This document shows positions 1-8,211 of a stretch of DNA of 64,000 nt, piece by piece (position 1 is the first letter of the stretch; each line of letters starts with the position of its first letter). The stretch spans positions 17,829 to 81,828 of the forward strand of contig URAZ01000012.1 in the NCBI GenBank assembly GCA_900545925.1. The letters are read 5' to 3'. The notes beneath the pieces are model-generated. The model saw nothing but the letters and a program-made list of their open reading frames with translations. It had not been told where the DNA came from and did no database searches. This stretch comes from an uncultured Eubacteriales bacterium (lineage in GTDB: Bacteria > Bacillota > Clostridia > Oscillospirales > Oscillospiraceae). Both the position numbers and the translations under genes were made by a program.

Positions 1-1820
1 TTGTAGTCCACATCATTCTCGTCTACTCCCTCTTTGACCATGTAGTGCGGAACGGATGCAAGCGTCGTGCTGTCGTTCAGTTCCTGCGGGATGACGATGC
101 GACGGCCCTGCACGCGCAGCGCTTCGAGTGCCCTGTCCTCGTCCAGACCGATGATGACGGTCGCGCTCTCCACTTCATCGGTGTAGCCGTCACAGGTGAG
201 GATCAGCGCGGCATCGCAGTACAGGTTAGTCGAGGAGGTCGTGCCGTTGTCGTTCCACTTATAATGCAGCGTGCCGTCAAGATCGATGCTGGCACGCGCG
301 TCCGTGAACAGATCCTTTTTGGTAACAGCGCTCTTCATCGCAACGGTGACACCCTCAATGTTACCGGCAGTCAGGCGGGCCTGCGCCATAGTCAGAAGAT
401 TCTTGTCCGTCTTGAAGTTGGGCTGATAGTTTTTGCTCAGAAGCGTCTTTGCGGCTTCCAGCTTTTCACGGGCAGCCGCTTCCGCATCGGACATGTCCTT
501 GGTCCAGCAAGCATAGAGGTCAAAGTGCTCGCCGTCCTCGCTGCCGTCCACATAGTCCTCTTCCCAATCGTCCCACTCGCCGTCGCTCCATTCGCGCAGG
601 AGTTCCGCGCCGTCGGCATATTCCACCTTGCCATAGATGCTGGCGCTGGTGGACCAGCCCGCGAACGTGTAGCCTTCGCGCATCAGCGTGCAGGCAGAAA
701 GCTGGATCTTCTGATCGAAGGGGGCGCGCTGGTCTTCCATGCTGCCCGTCACGCCGCTGTCAACGGTGCGGGCATGGTAGCAAATGATGTAGCTGCGGCT
801 GTACCACTGCGCCTTGAGCGTCACGCCGCTTTCGCGGTAGGCACTGAGGTCATAAGAAGCCGTCACGCGGTCGCCCAGCGTGCCGTCCGCCAGCACGATG
901 TACCAGTCGTAATATTTCTGTCCGGCGGGGAATTTGGCGCTGTCCAACGTAGGAAGCGCCACATGGCCGTCTTCGTCGATGGCGGCGTCCGGAATGGCTT
1001 CCTGATAGCCGTTGCCGTCGAAATGGACGGACAGGCTGGCCTGCTCGGCTTCCCAGAGCGCGTAGAGCGTGGTGTCCGCCGTCAGTTCGACTGCCGCACC
1101 ATCGTCATAGACCTTTTCGCCCGCGGCTGAAAGCGCCCAGCCCGCGAAACGGAAGCCCTCTTTCGTAAAGGCGTTGGCAGTCAGTGTGCCCTTGCCCTCG
1201 GTCAGCGTCTGCGCGGCCATTATGCCCTCGCCGCCGTTCGCGTCGAAGGTAACGGTGACATCGCTGGAAACAGGGTCGGTGCAGCGGATGTTCTTCAGCG
1301 TCATTGCGCAGGGCGTCATGAAATCTTCTTCCGAGTAGAAATCGATCTCGAAAATGTCGCCTGCTTTTACATCCACGTTGTACGGACTTGCGAGTTTATC
1401 GCTGCTGGTGCCCTTGGCGATTGCAGTCCCGTTAAGACGCAACTCGGCGTAGCTGTAGGGAGAACGGGAACTGATGGAGAACAGATGCTTGAACCAGAAG
1501 TTGCAGTTTTTCTTGAACGTAAACGTCAGAATCGCGTGCGTGTCCTCATACAGCTTGCTGCCGTTCTTGTTGAAGACGGCCACACTGGTTCCGTTGTTGC
1601 CGGTGGTCCATGCCGCGGTCTTCTTCGCTGTAGAAAGCGGCGTTGTGGTCACGGTGAAATAGTCGCCGAGGTTGTTGGGCCGGGGCGTTTCCGTCGTGTA
1701 ATTCTGTGTAAAGATCGTTGCGTTGGGGTCAAAGGTGTAGCTTGCTGCGAAGACCTGTGCGGGCAAAAGGCTCAGAAGCATGACCAGCACAAGCACGATG
1801 GGTAGAATTCTCTTTTTCAT
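1..1820 (-). CDS. Secreted surface protein with InlB B-repeats, 3' end outside window
   Basis: The reading frame is open from the ATG at 1820 to the window edge, giving 606 residues of a longer protein. It begins with a signal peptide (MKKRIL, hydrophobic core, cleavage near VFAAS at about residue 25). An N-terminal beta-rich region follows, then InlB B-repeat (Flg_new/Listeria-Bacteroides) modules, recognisable by DANGG, EGF/YTFAGW and TLYALW signatures. AAGGAAGGAA lies just upstream of the ATG. The signal peptide is nearly the same as that of the large SLH protein starting at 50871. The missing C-terminus probably holds the wall anchor. Exported surface location is secure; the ligand is unknown. 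Confidence 0.85.
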   Translation of the reverse strand, partial: MKKRILPIVLVLVMLLSLLPAQVFAASYTFDPNATIFTQNYTTETPRPNNLGDYFTVTTTPLSTAKKTAAWTTGNNGTSVAVFNKNGSKLYEDTHAILTFTFKKNCNFWFKHLFSISSRSPYSYAELRLNGTAIAKGTSSDKLASPYNVDVKAGDIFEIDFYSEEDFMTPCAMTLKNIRCTDPVSSDVTVTFDANGGEGIMAAQTLTEGKGTLTANAFTKEGFRFAGWALSAAGEKVYDDGAAVELTADTTLYALWEAEQASLSVHFDGNGYQEAIPDAAIDEDGHVALPTLDSAKFPAGQKYYDWYIVLADGTLGDRVTASYDLSAYRESGVTLKAQWYSRSYIICYHARTVDSGVTGSMEDQRAPFDQKIQLSACTLMREGYTFAGWSTSASIYGKVEYADGAELLREWSDGEWDDWEEDYVDGSEDGEHFDLYACWTKDMSDAEAAAREKLEAAKTLLSKNYQPNFKTDKNLLTMAQARLTAGNIEGVTVAMKSAVTKKDLFTDARASIDLDGTLHYKWNDNGTTSSTNLYCDAALILTCDGYTDEVESATVIIGLDEDRALEALRVQGRRIVIPQELNDSTTLASVPHYMVKEGVDENDVDY

Positions 1821-1923
1821 CTGCAATGATTCCTTCCTTTATTTAATATCTATCTGAAAGCCCATTTAAGCAGCCGATAACTCATTCCGATTGAATCAGC
1901 GGTTACTTGGGCTGAGTGCACGC

Positions 1924-1975
1924 AGAAAAAAACGCCCAAGCGAGTCTCCACGTTCGGGAAACTCACTTGGGCGTC
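1924..1975 (-). terminator. Intrinsic terminator after the DUF2292 gene
   Basis: The inverted repeat 1932-1945/1961-1974 (ACGCCCAAG arms, one mismatch) is followed on the minus strand by a run of seven U. It sits 40 bp past the 51-residue gene and makes that gene a monocistronic unit. Confidence 0.85.
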
Positions 1976-2017
1976 GGTTCTTCCGATGGCCCGGCCTCAC
2001 AGCCTGCAAACCATATG

Positions 2018-2173
2018 TTACTTTTCCTCCAGCTTTTCGCTCCGGGTCGCTTCCATCTGAACGGGCACGCCGTTCCGCATGACGATACGCATCTCCCCGT
2101 ATTTCAGCTGGCGCAGTTCCGCGATAATCCGCTTTTCTGCCTTTGTCAGCCGAAGTTCATTCTGCTGCTCCAT
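2018..2173 (-). CDS. YezD-like DUF2292 small protein (51 aa)
   Basis: The ATG at 2173 is chosen because GAAAGGAG precedes it at good distance; a longer frame extends upstream but runs through the riboswitch and attenuator. The product matches the DUF2292 (YezD) pattern: a short amphipathic helix (KRIIAELRQLKYGE) followed by MRIVMRNGVPVQME and a charged tail. No signal peptide, membrane segment or catalytic residue is visible. In other Firmicutes the family often sits near sulfur-assimilation genes, but here it stands alone. It is enclosed by its own promoter, a cobalamin-type riboswitch with attenuator, and a terminator, so expression should respond to corrinoid. Biochemical role unknown. Confidence 0.8.
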   Translation of the reverse strand: MEQQNELRLTKAEKRIIAELRQLKYGEMRIVMRNGVPVQMEATRSEKLEEK

Positions 2174-2199
2174 ATTGCGGCTCCTTTCACCGTCCGATA

Positions 2200-2237
2200 C
2201 AAAACAAAAAGCCGTGCGCCCCGATTTGGCCGCACGG
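2200..2237 (-). terminator. Attenuator of the cobalamin riboswitch
   Basis: Minus-strand stem CCGTGCG (2231-2237 with 2212-2218) is followed by CTTTTTGTTTTG. It lies between the riboswitch core and the DUF2292 ribosome site, the expected place for a ligand-controlled terminator. Confidence 0.75.
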
Positions 2238-2289
2238 ACAAAGGCGTATAAACGCCCATCCTGTTCGGCTGCGGTGACGGCGCAAGCAC

Positions 2290-2407
2290 AGGACAGCACT
2301 CGGCGTATCTGACTGATCCCTCCATGCCGGAAGGCTTCACAGTGACCCACTCGTGGGGCTTTGCACCCCGTTCCGCCTGCGGGTCAAGACCCGCGCGCGC
2401 TGTCCTT
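2290..2407 (-). promoter_or_regulatory. Cobalamin-type riboswitch
   Basis: On the minus strand a closing stem AGGACAGC/GCTGTCCT (2399-2406 with 2290-2297) brackets the conserved core. The core shows GGGGTGCAAAGCCCC, then GGTCACTGTGA, then the B12-box-like GTCAGATACGCCG. Order and spacing fit the cobalamin riboswitch family. An attenuator hairpin follows, so control is probably transcriptional, with bound corrinoid favouring termination. Identified by eye against the remembered consensus; a covariance search (Rfam Cobalamin) is the decisive test. Confidence 0.8.
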
Positions 2408-2432
2408 GATTCAGTTTGTTTGATCTATTTGT

Positions 2433-2461
2433 ACTATAACAAATACGCTGTCAGAAATCAA
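2433..2461 (-). promoter_or_regulatory. Sigma-A promoter of the riboswitch/DUF2292 transcript
   Basis: TTGATT (2456-2461), a 17-bp spacer and TATAGT (2433-2438) on the minus strand place the start about 20 bp before the riboswitch closing stem. Confidence 0.75.
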
Positions 2462-2477
2462 GTCTGCAAACGGGATT

Positions 2478-3401
2478 TTAACAAGAATGCGCACGCGCAT
2501 TTTCCGGCAGTATATTGCTCTTCCAATGTTCGACCATCATTTTTTCCAGTTCCTTGGCGGCGACGCTGAGCGGCTGATCTTTGCGCTTAACGAGGCAGAC
2601 ACTGCGCGGCGGAAGCGGTTCAGCAAGATTAATGACGCACACATTGTCGGATGGGCGAATAAAATCCTGTGGGACGATGCCAACGCCGAGGCCAGATTCG
2701 ACCATCGGGAGAATCTGATCGGCGGTAAAGGTCTCGATATCCGGACGGAACGGCAGGCCGTGAGCCGCAAAGAAGCCGGAATAAAGCGCATAGGACTGCG
2801 TATCCGCGCCGAGTGTGATGAGCGGATGGGTCCGCAGTTCCTCCAGCGTAACGGTACGGTCCAGCAGGTCCCGGAAGGACGGAGAACAGACGGCAACCTC
2901 CTGGATCTGCCGGATGTTTGTCTGTTGAAAGGCCGCCGCGTGCAGAACCGGCGTCGTGACAACGGCAAAATCTGCAGTCGTCTCTCGCAGAGCGGCGATA
3001 GCCTGCGGGGTCGAATGATTGCTGATGCGCAGGCTCACGCCCGGATATTGGGTGCGGAATGCCTCGAGCACCGGCAGGAGCACGCAGCGCAGTGCGCCCT
3101 CGCTTGCAGCAAGAAACACCGTACCGGCTTGCAGAGAACGGCTCTGCGCGAGTTCCGCTTCCCCGGCTTCCAGCTGTTCTACTGCAATTTTGACATGCCG
3201 GTAGAGCCGTTCGCCCTCCGGCGTTAACTTCATGCCGCGGTTCGTCCGGGAAAAGAGCGTGCAGCCCAGCTCCGCCTCGAGATTTTTGATCGAGCGCGTC
3301 AGGTTCGGCTGGTTGTTGACCAGCTCTCTTGCCGCCTGCGAGAGATTGCCGCATTTCGCAACATAATAAAAGATCCGGTAATAGTCATAATTTACGTTCA
3401 T
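2478..3401 (-). CDS. LysR-family transcriptional regulator
   Basis: This 307-residue protein has the LysR layout. The N-terminal winged helix-turn-helix (residues 1-60) includes GNLSQAARELVNNQPNLTRSI and LEAELGCTLFSRTNRGMKLTPEG. A periplasmic-binding-type effector domain follows from about 90 to 300. GAGGAG precedes the ATG at 3401. It is divergent from the ATP synthase operon; the intergenic region holds the perfect palindrome TTCATATGAA (3426-3435), a plausible part of its binding site. The inducer and targets cannot be read from sequence. Confidence 0.92.
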   Translation of the reverse strand: MNVNYDYYRIFYYVAKCGNLSQAARELVNNQPNLTRSIKNLEAELGCTLFSRTNRGMKLTPEGERLYRHVKIAVEQLEAGEAELAQSRSLQAGTVFLAASEGALRCVLLPVLEAFRTQYPGVSLRISNHSTPQAIAALRETTADFAVVTTPVLHAAAFQQTNIRQIQEVAVCSPSFRDLLDRTVTLEELRTHPLITLGADTQSYALYSGFFAAHGLPFRPDIETFTADQILPMVESGLGVGIVPQDFIRPSDNVCVINLAEPLPPRSVCLVKRKDQPLSVAAKELEKMMVEHWKSNILPENARAHSC

Positions 3402-3454
3402 ACATGTCTCCTCTGATATGTCATATTCATATGAAGACCATATTTATTTCGGAT

Positions 3455-3483
3455 TTTACACATATCTGCATGCGCATTATAAT
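3455..3483 (+). promoter_or_regulatory. Promoter of the ATP synthase operon
   Basis: TTTACA (3455-3460), a 17-bp spacer and a consensus TATAAT (3478-3483) predict a start near 3490, about 55 bp before the first gene of the operon. Confidence 0.75.
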
Positions 3484-3544
3484 ATGGGCGCTTCGGGAAG
3501 TCAAGACAGCGTTCAACTGCTTTCCGAAAGAAAGGGAAACCAAA

Positions 3545-3811
3545 ATGGCACTTACAATAGAGGCGCTGGCCGCAGCCGTCATCGATCTTGTCCTGCTTCG
3601 CGTCATGCTCTGTCTGGAAAATGAACCGGGCGCAGATCACCCGAAGGAGCGGCGCTGGATGCTGGCCGCGGGCGTTTTACTTCTCGTGGGCTGCATCGCG
3701 GAGATCGCACTGCGCGGCGCGCATATTATGCAGATCCTGCTTGGGATCGGCTTCAATCTCGCGTTTGTCGCCTACTTTTTCAGCTTCCGCGCCGCTGAGC
3801 AGGAAGCCTGA
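3545..3811 (+). CDS. Small membrane protein at the head of the atp operon
   Basis: The 88-residue product starts at ATG 3545; upstream in-frame sequence belongs to the promoter. It has an N-terminal hydrophobic helix, an acidic/basic loop (NEPGADHPKERR) and two further hydrophobic stretches, so two or three membrane segments. It occupies the place where many operons carry atpI, and ends 32 bp before atpB. It is shorter than typical AtpI (about 120 residues, four segments), and I see no diagnostic AtpI motif. Function unknown; an assembly or Mg/ion-related role is only suggested by position. Confidence 0.7.
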   Translation: MALTIEALAAAVIDLVLLRVMLCLENEPGADHPKERRWMLAAGVLLLVGCIAEIALRGAHIMQILLGIGFNLAFVAYFFSFRAAEQEA

Positions 3812-3843
3812 GCGGCGGCAGGCCTGATCAAAGGAGGATGCAT

Positions 3844-4665
3844 ATGAGCAAGAAGCGTAAGATCATTTCGCTTGCGGTCCTCGGCGTTCTGCTGCTTGCC
3901 TCGCTGGCGCTCAGCCTGCTGCTGGGCAAGGGCGGCGCGAAGGAATCCCTGCAGACGATCATGCGGGACGCGGTTCTGCATGAGGACAATAAAATCAGTC
4001 TGTTCGGGCTGATGGACGTGAATCCGGCGGTCGTTTCCGGGTTTATCGTCACGGGCGTGCTGCTGGTGCTGGCGGCGCTGGCGCGGATCTTTGTGATCCC
4101 GCGATTCAAATATAAGCCCGGAAAGCTTCAGCTGCTGCTGGAAGAGCTTGTGACATTCTTCCAGAACCTCGCGCAGACGAACAGCCCGCACCGCAATGGC
4201 TTTCTTGGCGCGTATCTGTTCGGTGCGGGCGTCTATGTGCTCTTCGGCACGCTCTTTGAGCTGTTCGGCCTGCAGGCCGTGACGACGGCCGGCGGCTCCA
4301 TTTCCCTTCCCGCGCCGCTGTCGGATATCAACGCGGCCATCAGCGTGGGCTGCATGTCCTATCTCGTGATCCTTGGCGGCGGCATCGCGGCAAACAAGCT
4401 CCGCGGCGCTGCCAACACGCTCAAGGATTTCTCGCTTCCCATCTCCATGAGCTTCCGTCTGTTCGGCGCGCTGCTGAGCGGTCTGCTGGTCACGGAGCTT
4501 GTTTATTATTCGCTCAGCCTGAGCTTTGTGCTGCCGGTATTCGTGGGCGTCATGTTCACGCTCCTGCACGCGCTCATTCAGACGTATGTCCTGACGACAC
4601 TCGTGTCGATCTTCTATGGTGAGGTCACAGAGCCGCATAACAAAAAAGTCAAGCAGGCCGCTTGA
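3844..4665 (+). CDS. atpB: F-type ATP synthase subunit a
   Basis: This 273-residue membrane protein of the Fo sector forms the ion half-channels next to the c ring. ATG 3844 is chosen because AAGGAGG ends at 3837; the earlier ATG at 3838 touches the ribosome site. The essential arginine lies in SFRLFGALLSG (Arg205), where most species have LFGN. The last helix, LHALIQTYVLTTLVSIFYG, carries the conserved Gln/Tyr face. Five to six hydrophobic segments are visible. It is the second gene of the operon and is followed closely by atpE. Confidence 0.95.
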   Translation: MSKKRKIISLAVLGVLLLASLALSLLLGKGGAKESLQTIMRDAVLHEDNKISLFGLMDVNPAVVSGFIVTGVLLVLAALARIFVIPRFKYKPGKLQLLLEELVTFFQNLAQTNSPHRNGFLGAYLFGAGVYVLFGTLFELFGLQAVTTAGGSISLPAPLSDINAAISVGCMSYLVILGGGIAANKLRGAANTLKDFSLPISMSFRLFGALLSGLLVTELVYYSLSLSFVLPVFVGVMFTLLHALIQTYVLTTLVSIFYGEVTEPHNKKVKQAA

Positions 4666-4684
4666 CGAATGGAGGAACAGAAAA

Positions 4685-5047
4685 ATGAAACTGACTGCAA
4701 AACGAATGGTATCCCTGATGCTTGTCATGCTGCTTGTCTGCGCGCTGCTCGCCGTGTCGGCCAGCGCTGCGGATACCGCTGACGCTGCGCCTGCCGCGGA
4801 AGCCGCGGCCGCGGCTGAAAACTCGACCGGCGCAAAGGCGATCGCCGCGGCCGTTGTCGTGGGTCTTGTCGCGACGGCCGGTGCGCTCGGCATGGCCATC
4901 GCCATCGGCAAGAGCGCCGAGGGCATGTCCCGCCAGCCGGAAGCCTCCGGCAGCATCCGGTCCTCGATGATGCTGGGTCTGGTCTTTATTGAGACCGCCA
5001 TCATTTATGCCCTGATCGTCGCCATTCTGATCATCTTCGTGCTGTAA
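4685..5047 (+). CDS. atpE: F-type ATP synthase subunit c with signal-like N-terminal extension
   Basis: This c-ring subunit has the usual two-helix hairpin in its last 75 residues, with the polar loop KSAEGMSRQPEA and the ion-binding glutamate in LGLVFIETAIIY. It is unusually long at 120 residues. The first 29 look like a signal peptide (MKLTAKRM, hydrophobic core, SASA/AD), followed by an Ala/Glu-rich linker to about residue 48. The glutamate is followed by Thr as in many Na+ types, but the helix-1 position that is Gln in Ilyobacter is Met here, so H+ coupling is more likely. GGAGG precedes ATG 4685. Confidence 0.93.
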   Translation: MKLTAKRMVSLMLVMLLVCALLAVSASAADTADAAPAAEAAAAAENSTGAKAIAAAVVVGLVATAGALGMAIAIGKSAEGMSRQPEASGSIRSSMMLGLVFIETAIIYALIVAILIIFVL

Positions 5048-5059
5048 AGGAGAAATAGT

Positions 5060-5539
5060 ATGGGAGTACCGCTGAATATCGACTGGCAGCAGATCCTGCT
5101 GCACGTGTTTAATCTGATCATCCTGACGGGCGGATTGTATTTCCTTCTGTATCAGCCCGTCACCGCATTCATGAAAAAACGGCAGGAGTATTATGCCGGA
5201 CTGGAAGCCGACGCGCAGGCAAAGCTGCAGGAGGCCGAACAGAAGGTCCGCGAAGCCGATGAAACGCTCTCCGGCATGCAGGCGGAAGCCGAGCAGCTGC
5301 GCGCGGACGCCATGAAGCAGGCCGACGCGGAAGCGGCAGCCCGTCTTGCAGGCGCAGACGCAGAAAAGCAGAAAATTCTTGCTGCCGCAAAGGCGCAGGC
5401 CGCGCGGGAAAAGGACGCCATGCTGCGTGAGGCCAACGAGCAGATCGGTGCGCTGGTCTCCAACGCGGTCGACAAGCTGGTCTCCGACGCGGACGATCCG
5501 TATGCGGATTTTCTGCACGCAGTCAAGCGGGGAGCATAA
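5060..5539 (+). CDS. atpF: F-type ATP synthase subunit b
   Basis: This 159-residue peripheral stalk subunit has a short N-terminus, one membrane helix (about residues 10-32) and a long Ala/Glu/Lys-rich coiled coil from about 38 to 135. AAAGGAG precedes the ATG. The gene normally next in order, atpH (delta), is missing: atpA starts three bases after this stop. The stator must therefore join F1 through the delta-like extension on the alpha subunit. Confidence 0.93.
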   Translation: MGVPLNIDWQQILLHVFNLIILTGGLYFLLYQPVTAFMKKRQEYYAGLEADAQAKLQEAEQKVREADETLSGMQAEAEQLRADAMKQADAEAAARLAGADAEKQKILAAAKAQAAREKDAMLREANEQIGALVSNAVDKLVSDADDPYADFLHAVKRGA

Positions 5540-5542
5540 CGC

Positions 5543-7312
5543 ATGAGTGAGCAGAAGCTGCAGGCCCGCGTATACAGCCGCACCGCTCCGACCGAGGAGC
5601 AGCTTGCGCAGCTGCGCGACTTCCTGCATCAGAAATACCAGCGTCCGGTCGATCTGTGCTGGGAGCAGGACGATCAGATGAAGGACGGGTTCCGTCTGGA
5701 ACTCGGTGAGGGCGGGACACGCGAACTGGTCTATGATTGGAGCAGCGCAGGAAAAAGCAGACAGCTGAAGGACAAAATCGCCGCTGCGCTTCGCAGTCGG
5801 AGCGATGTGATCCCGCTGCTGAAAAAAACGCTGGAGGAGTTCCGCCCAGAAGCAGCAGCAACAGAACTCGGCACTGTGCTCTCCTACGGTGACGGCATCG
5901 CTGAGGTCAGCGGTCTGCCGGGTGCGGAATACGGCGAGATTTTGATTTTTGAGAACGGTGTACGCGGCATGGTGCTCGATCTGCGCGAAACCCGCATTGG
6001 CTGTGTCGTTTTCGCAGGCGACGCCGACGTACAGGCAGGCAGCACTGTCTGGCGGAGCGGAAAATCAGCCGGTATCCCGGTTGGCAACGCGTTTTTAGGT
6101 CGCGTGATAGACCCGCTCGGTGCACCGATTGATGGGGAAGGCGAAATCGTGGAGTCCGATTATTACCCCATCGAATCCCCTGCTCCCGGTATCATCGACC
6201 GTCAGCCAGTCAACAAGCCCATGCAGACGGGACTTCTGGCCATCGATTCCATGTTCCCCATCGGCCGCGGCCAGCGCGAACTCATCATCGGCGACCGCCA
6301 AACCGGCAAGACGGCCATTGCGCTCGACACGATCCTCAACCAGAAGGATCAGAACGTCGTGTGCATCTATGTCGCCATCGGCCAGAAGGCGTCGAGCGTT
6401 GCGCAGCTCGTGCAGGCGCTGCAGGCGCACGACGCGCTGCGGTATACCATCGTCCTGTGCGCAGCGGCCAGCGATTCTGCAACACTGCAATATATCGCGC
6501 CCTACGCGGGCTGCGCCATGGGCGAGTATTTCATGCACCAGGGGCGCGATGTGCTGATCGTATATGATGATCTTTCCAAGCATGCGGTTGCGTATCGGGC
6601 GCTGAGTCTGCTTCTGGGACGCTCTCCTGGACGTGAGGCTTATCCGGGTGATGTTTTCTATCTGCATTCCCGGCTTCTCGAACGCGCAGCGCATCTGGCC
6701 GACCATCTGGGCGGCGGCAGCATGACAGCGCTTCCCATCGTTGAAACGCAGGCGGGCGATGTTTCCGCGTACATCCCGACGAATATCATCTCCATCACCG
6801 ATGGCCAAATCTTTTTGGAGAGCAGCCTGTTCTTCGCGGGCCAGCGACCGGCGGTCAACGTCGGTCTGTCCGTGTCCCGTGTCGGCGGCGCTGCACAGAC
6901 GAAGGCCATGAAAAAGGCTGCTGGCGCGATCCGTCTGGAGTTGGCGCAGTACCGCGAGATGGAGGTCTTCATGCAGTTTTCCAGCGATCTGGACGACGCG
7001 ACGCGCCGCCAGCTCGCCTACGGGCAGGGGCTCATGCAGCTGCTGCGGCAGGAGCAGTCCCACCCGTATTCCCAGCACGCGCAGGTGCTCCTGCTCGTGA
7101 GCGCGCTCGGTCATGTCTTTTTGCCCGTGCCGCCCGCGCAGGTGCAGAGCACCGCGCAGAAGCTGCTCGCCGCATTGGAGCAGCAGCTCTCCGCCCTCTG
7201 CAGCCGGATCGACACGACCGGCCAGCTGACAGACGGGGACTGCGCGCAGATCCTTGACGCGGCAAAGCGCTTCATTGCGCAGCAACTGAACCCGGACGGT
7301 GAGCGCAAATGA
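5543..7312 (+). CDS. atpA: ATP synthase alpha subunit with fused delta-like N-terminal domain
   Basis: This 589-residue protein is about 85 longer than usual. Residues 1-80 resemble the C-terminal domain of subunit delta: TAPTEEQLAQLRDFLHQKYQRP, then DGFRLELGEG. Alpha proper starts around 85 with a DVIPLLKKTLEEF helix and GTVLSYGDGIAEVSGL. The nucleotide fold has Walker A GDRQTGKT at 250-257 and the arginine finger in SVSRVGG (Arg446). There is no separate atpH, so the extension probably supplies the link to subunit b. The frame runs without a break from ATG 5543, and atpG overlaps its stop. Confidence 0.93.
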   Translation: MSEQKLQARVYSRTAPTEEQLAQLRDFLHQKYQRPVDLCWEQDDQMKDGFRLELGEGGTRELVYDWSSAGKSRQLKDKIAAALRSRSDVIPLLKKTLEEFRPEAAATELGTVLSYGDGIAEVSGLPGAEYGEILIFENGVRGMVLDLRETRIGCVVFAGDADVQAGSTVWRSGKSAGIPVGNAFLGRVIDPLGAPIDGEGEIVESDYYPIESPAPGIIDRQPVNKPMQTGLLAIDSMFPIGRGQRELIIGDRQTGKTAIALDTILNQKDQNVVCIYVAIGQKASSVAQLVQALQAHDALRYTIVLCAAASDSATLQYIAPYAGCAMGEYFMHQGRDVLIVYDDLSKHAVAYRALSLLLGRSPGREAYPGDVFYLHSRLLERAAHLADHLGGGSMTALPIVETQAGDVSAYIPTNIISITDGQIFLESSLFFAGQRPAVNVGLSVSRVGGAAQTKAMKKAAGAIRLELAQYREMEVFMQFSSDLDDATRRQLAYGQGLMQLLRQEQSHPYSQHAQVLLLVSALGHVFLPVPPAQVQSTAQKLLAALEQQLSALCSRIDTTGQLTDGDCAQILDAAKRFIAQQLNPDGERK

Positions 7313-8211
7313 GCGGCACAAAGGAGATCAAGGACCGCATCGCAAGCGTGCGCGACACGCAGAAGATCACGAACGCGATGTATCTCATCGCGTCAACCAA
7401 GCTGCGGAAAGCTCGCGCGGAACTCGACCGGACGCGGCCCTATTTTGACGCGCTGCGCAGCGAGATCAAACGGATTTTCCGCACAGTGGAAGGCGTGGAG
7501 AGCCGGTATTTTTACCCCGGTGACGATCACCCGCTCAGCGGAACCTATGCGTATCTCGTTATCACGGCGGATAAGGGTCTGGCCGGTATGTATAACCAGA
7601 ACGTGCTGCGCGAGGCGCAGCGGCTTCTGAACGAGCACGCCGATGCGAAGCTCTTTGTCGTCGGCGAGTACGGGCGGCAGTATTTTGCGCACCATCAGAT
7701 CCCGGTTGAGCGCAGCTTTCTCTACACTGCGCAGAACCCGACCATGCAGCGTGCCCGCGAGATCAGCAGTACGCTTCTCGATTTCTACGACAGCGGACAG
7801 GTGCAAAAAATCTTCGTCATTTACACCGACATGAAAAACGCCATGACGGAGGAGGCAAAGTCCACGCGGCTGCTGCCCTTCCACCGCCAGACGTTCGCGT
7901 CCAGACCGGAAGAAAAGGCGGTCAAGACGCCGTTCCGCTTTGAACCGTCTATCGAAACGGTTCTCGATACGCTGATTCCGAGTTATGTATCAGGCTTTCT
8001 CTATAGCGCGCTGGTTGACAGCTTTTGCAGCGAGCAGAACGCCAGAATGACGGCCATGCGCACGGCCAACGACAACGCCGAGGCGCTCTTGGCTACGCTT
8101 TCCTCCGATTATCAGCGGCTGCGGCAGGCAGAGATCACACAGGAAATTACAGAAATCACCGCAGGCGCAGCCGCGCAGCGGCGAAACGCAAGGGAGGCGC
8201 AGACACTATGA
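7309..8211 (+). CDS. atpG: F-type ATP synthase gamma subunit
   Basis: This 300-residue rotor shaft has the family start TKEIKDRIASVRDTQKITNAMY and a matching C-terminal helix (ITQEITEITAGAAA). The central domain contains ITADKGLAGMYNQNV, equivalent to the usual GLCGxxN region. The ATG overlaps the atpA stop in an ATGA, indicating translational coupling. The length is normal. Confidence 0.95.
   Translation: MSGTKEIKDRIASVRDTQKITNAMYLIASTKLRKARAELDRTRPYFDALRSEIKRIFRTVEGVESRYFYPGDDHPLSGTYAYLVITADKGLAGMYNQNVLREAQRLLNEHADAKLFVVGEYGRQYFAHHQIPVERSFLYTAQNPTMQRAREISSTLLDFYDSGQVQKIFVIYTDMKNAMTEEAKSTRLLPFHRQTFASRPEEKAVKTPFRFEPSIETVLDTLIPSYVSGFLYSALVDSFCSEQNARMTAMRTANDNAEALLATLSSDYQRLRQAEITQEITEITAGAAAQRRNAREAQTL

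Noticed and set aside
4685..5047. Subunit c as a Na+-specific ring
   Set aside because: Glu-Thr is present in helix 2, but the helix-1 Gln of Na+ rings is Met here; H+ is more likely, though not proven.
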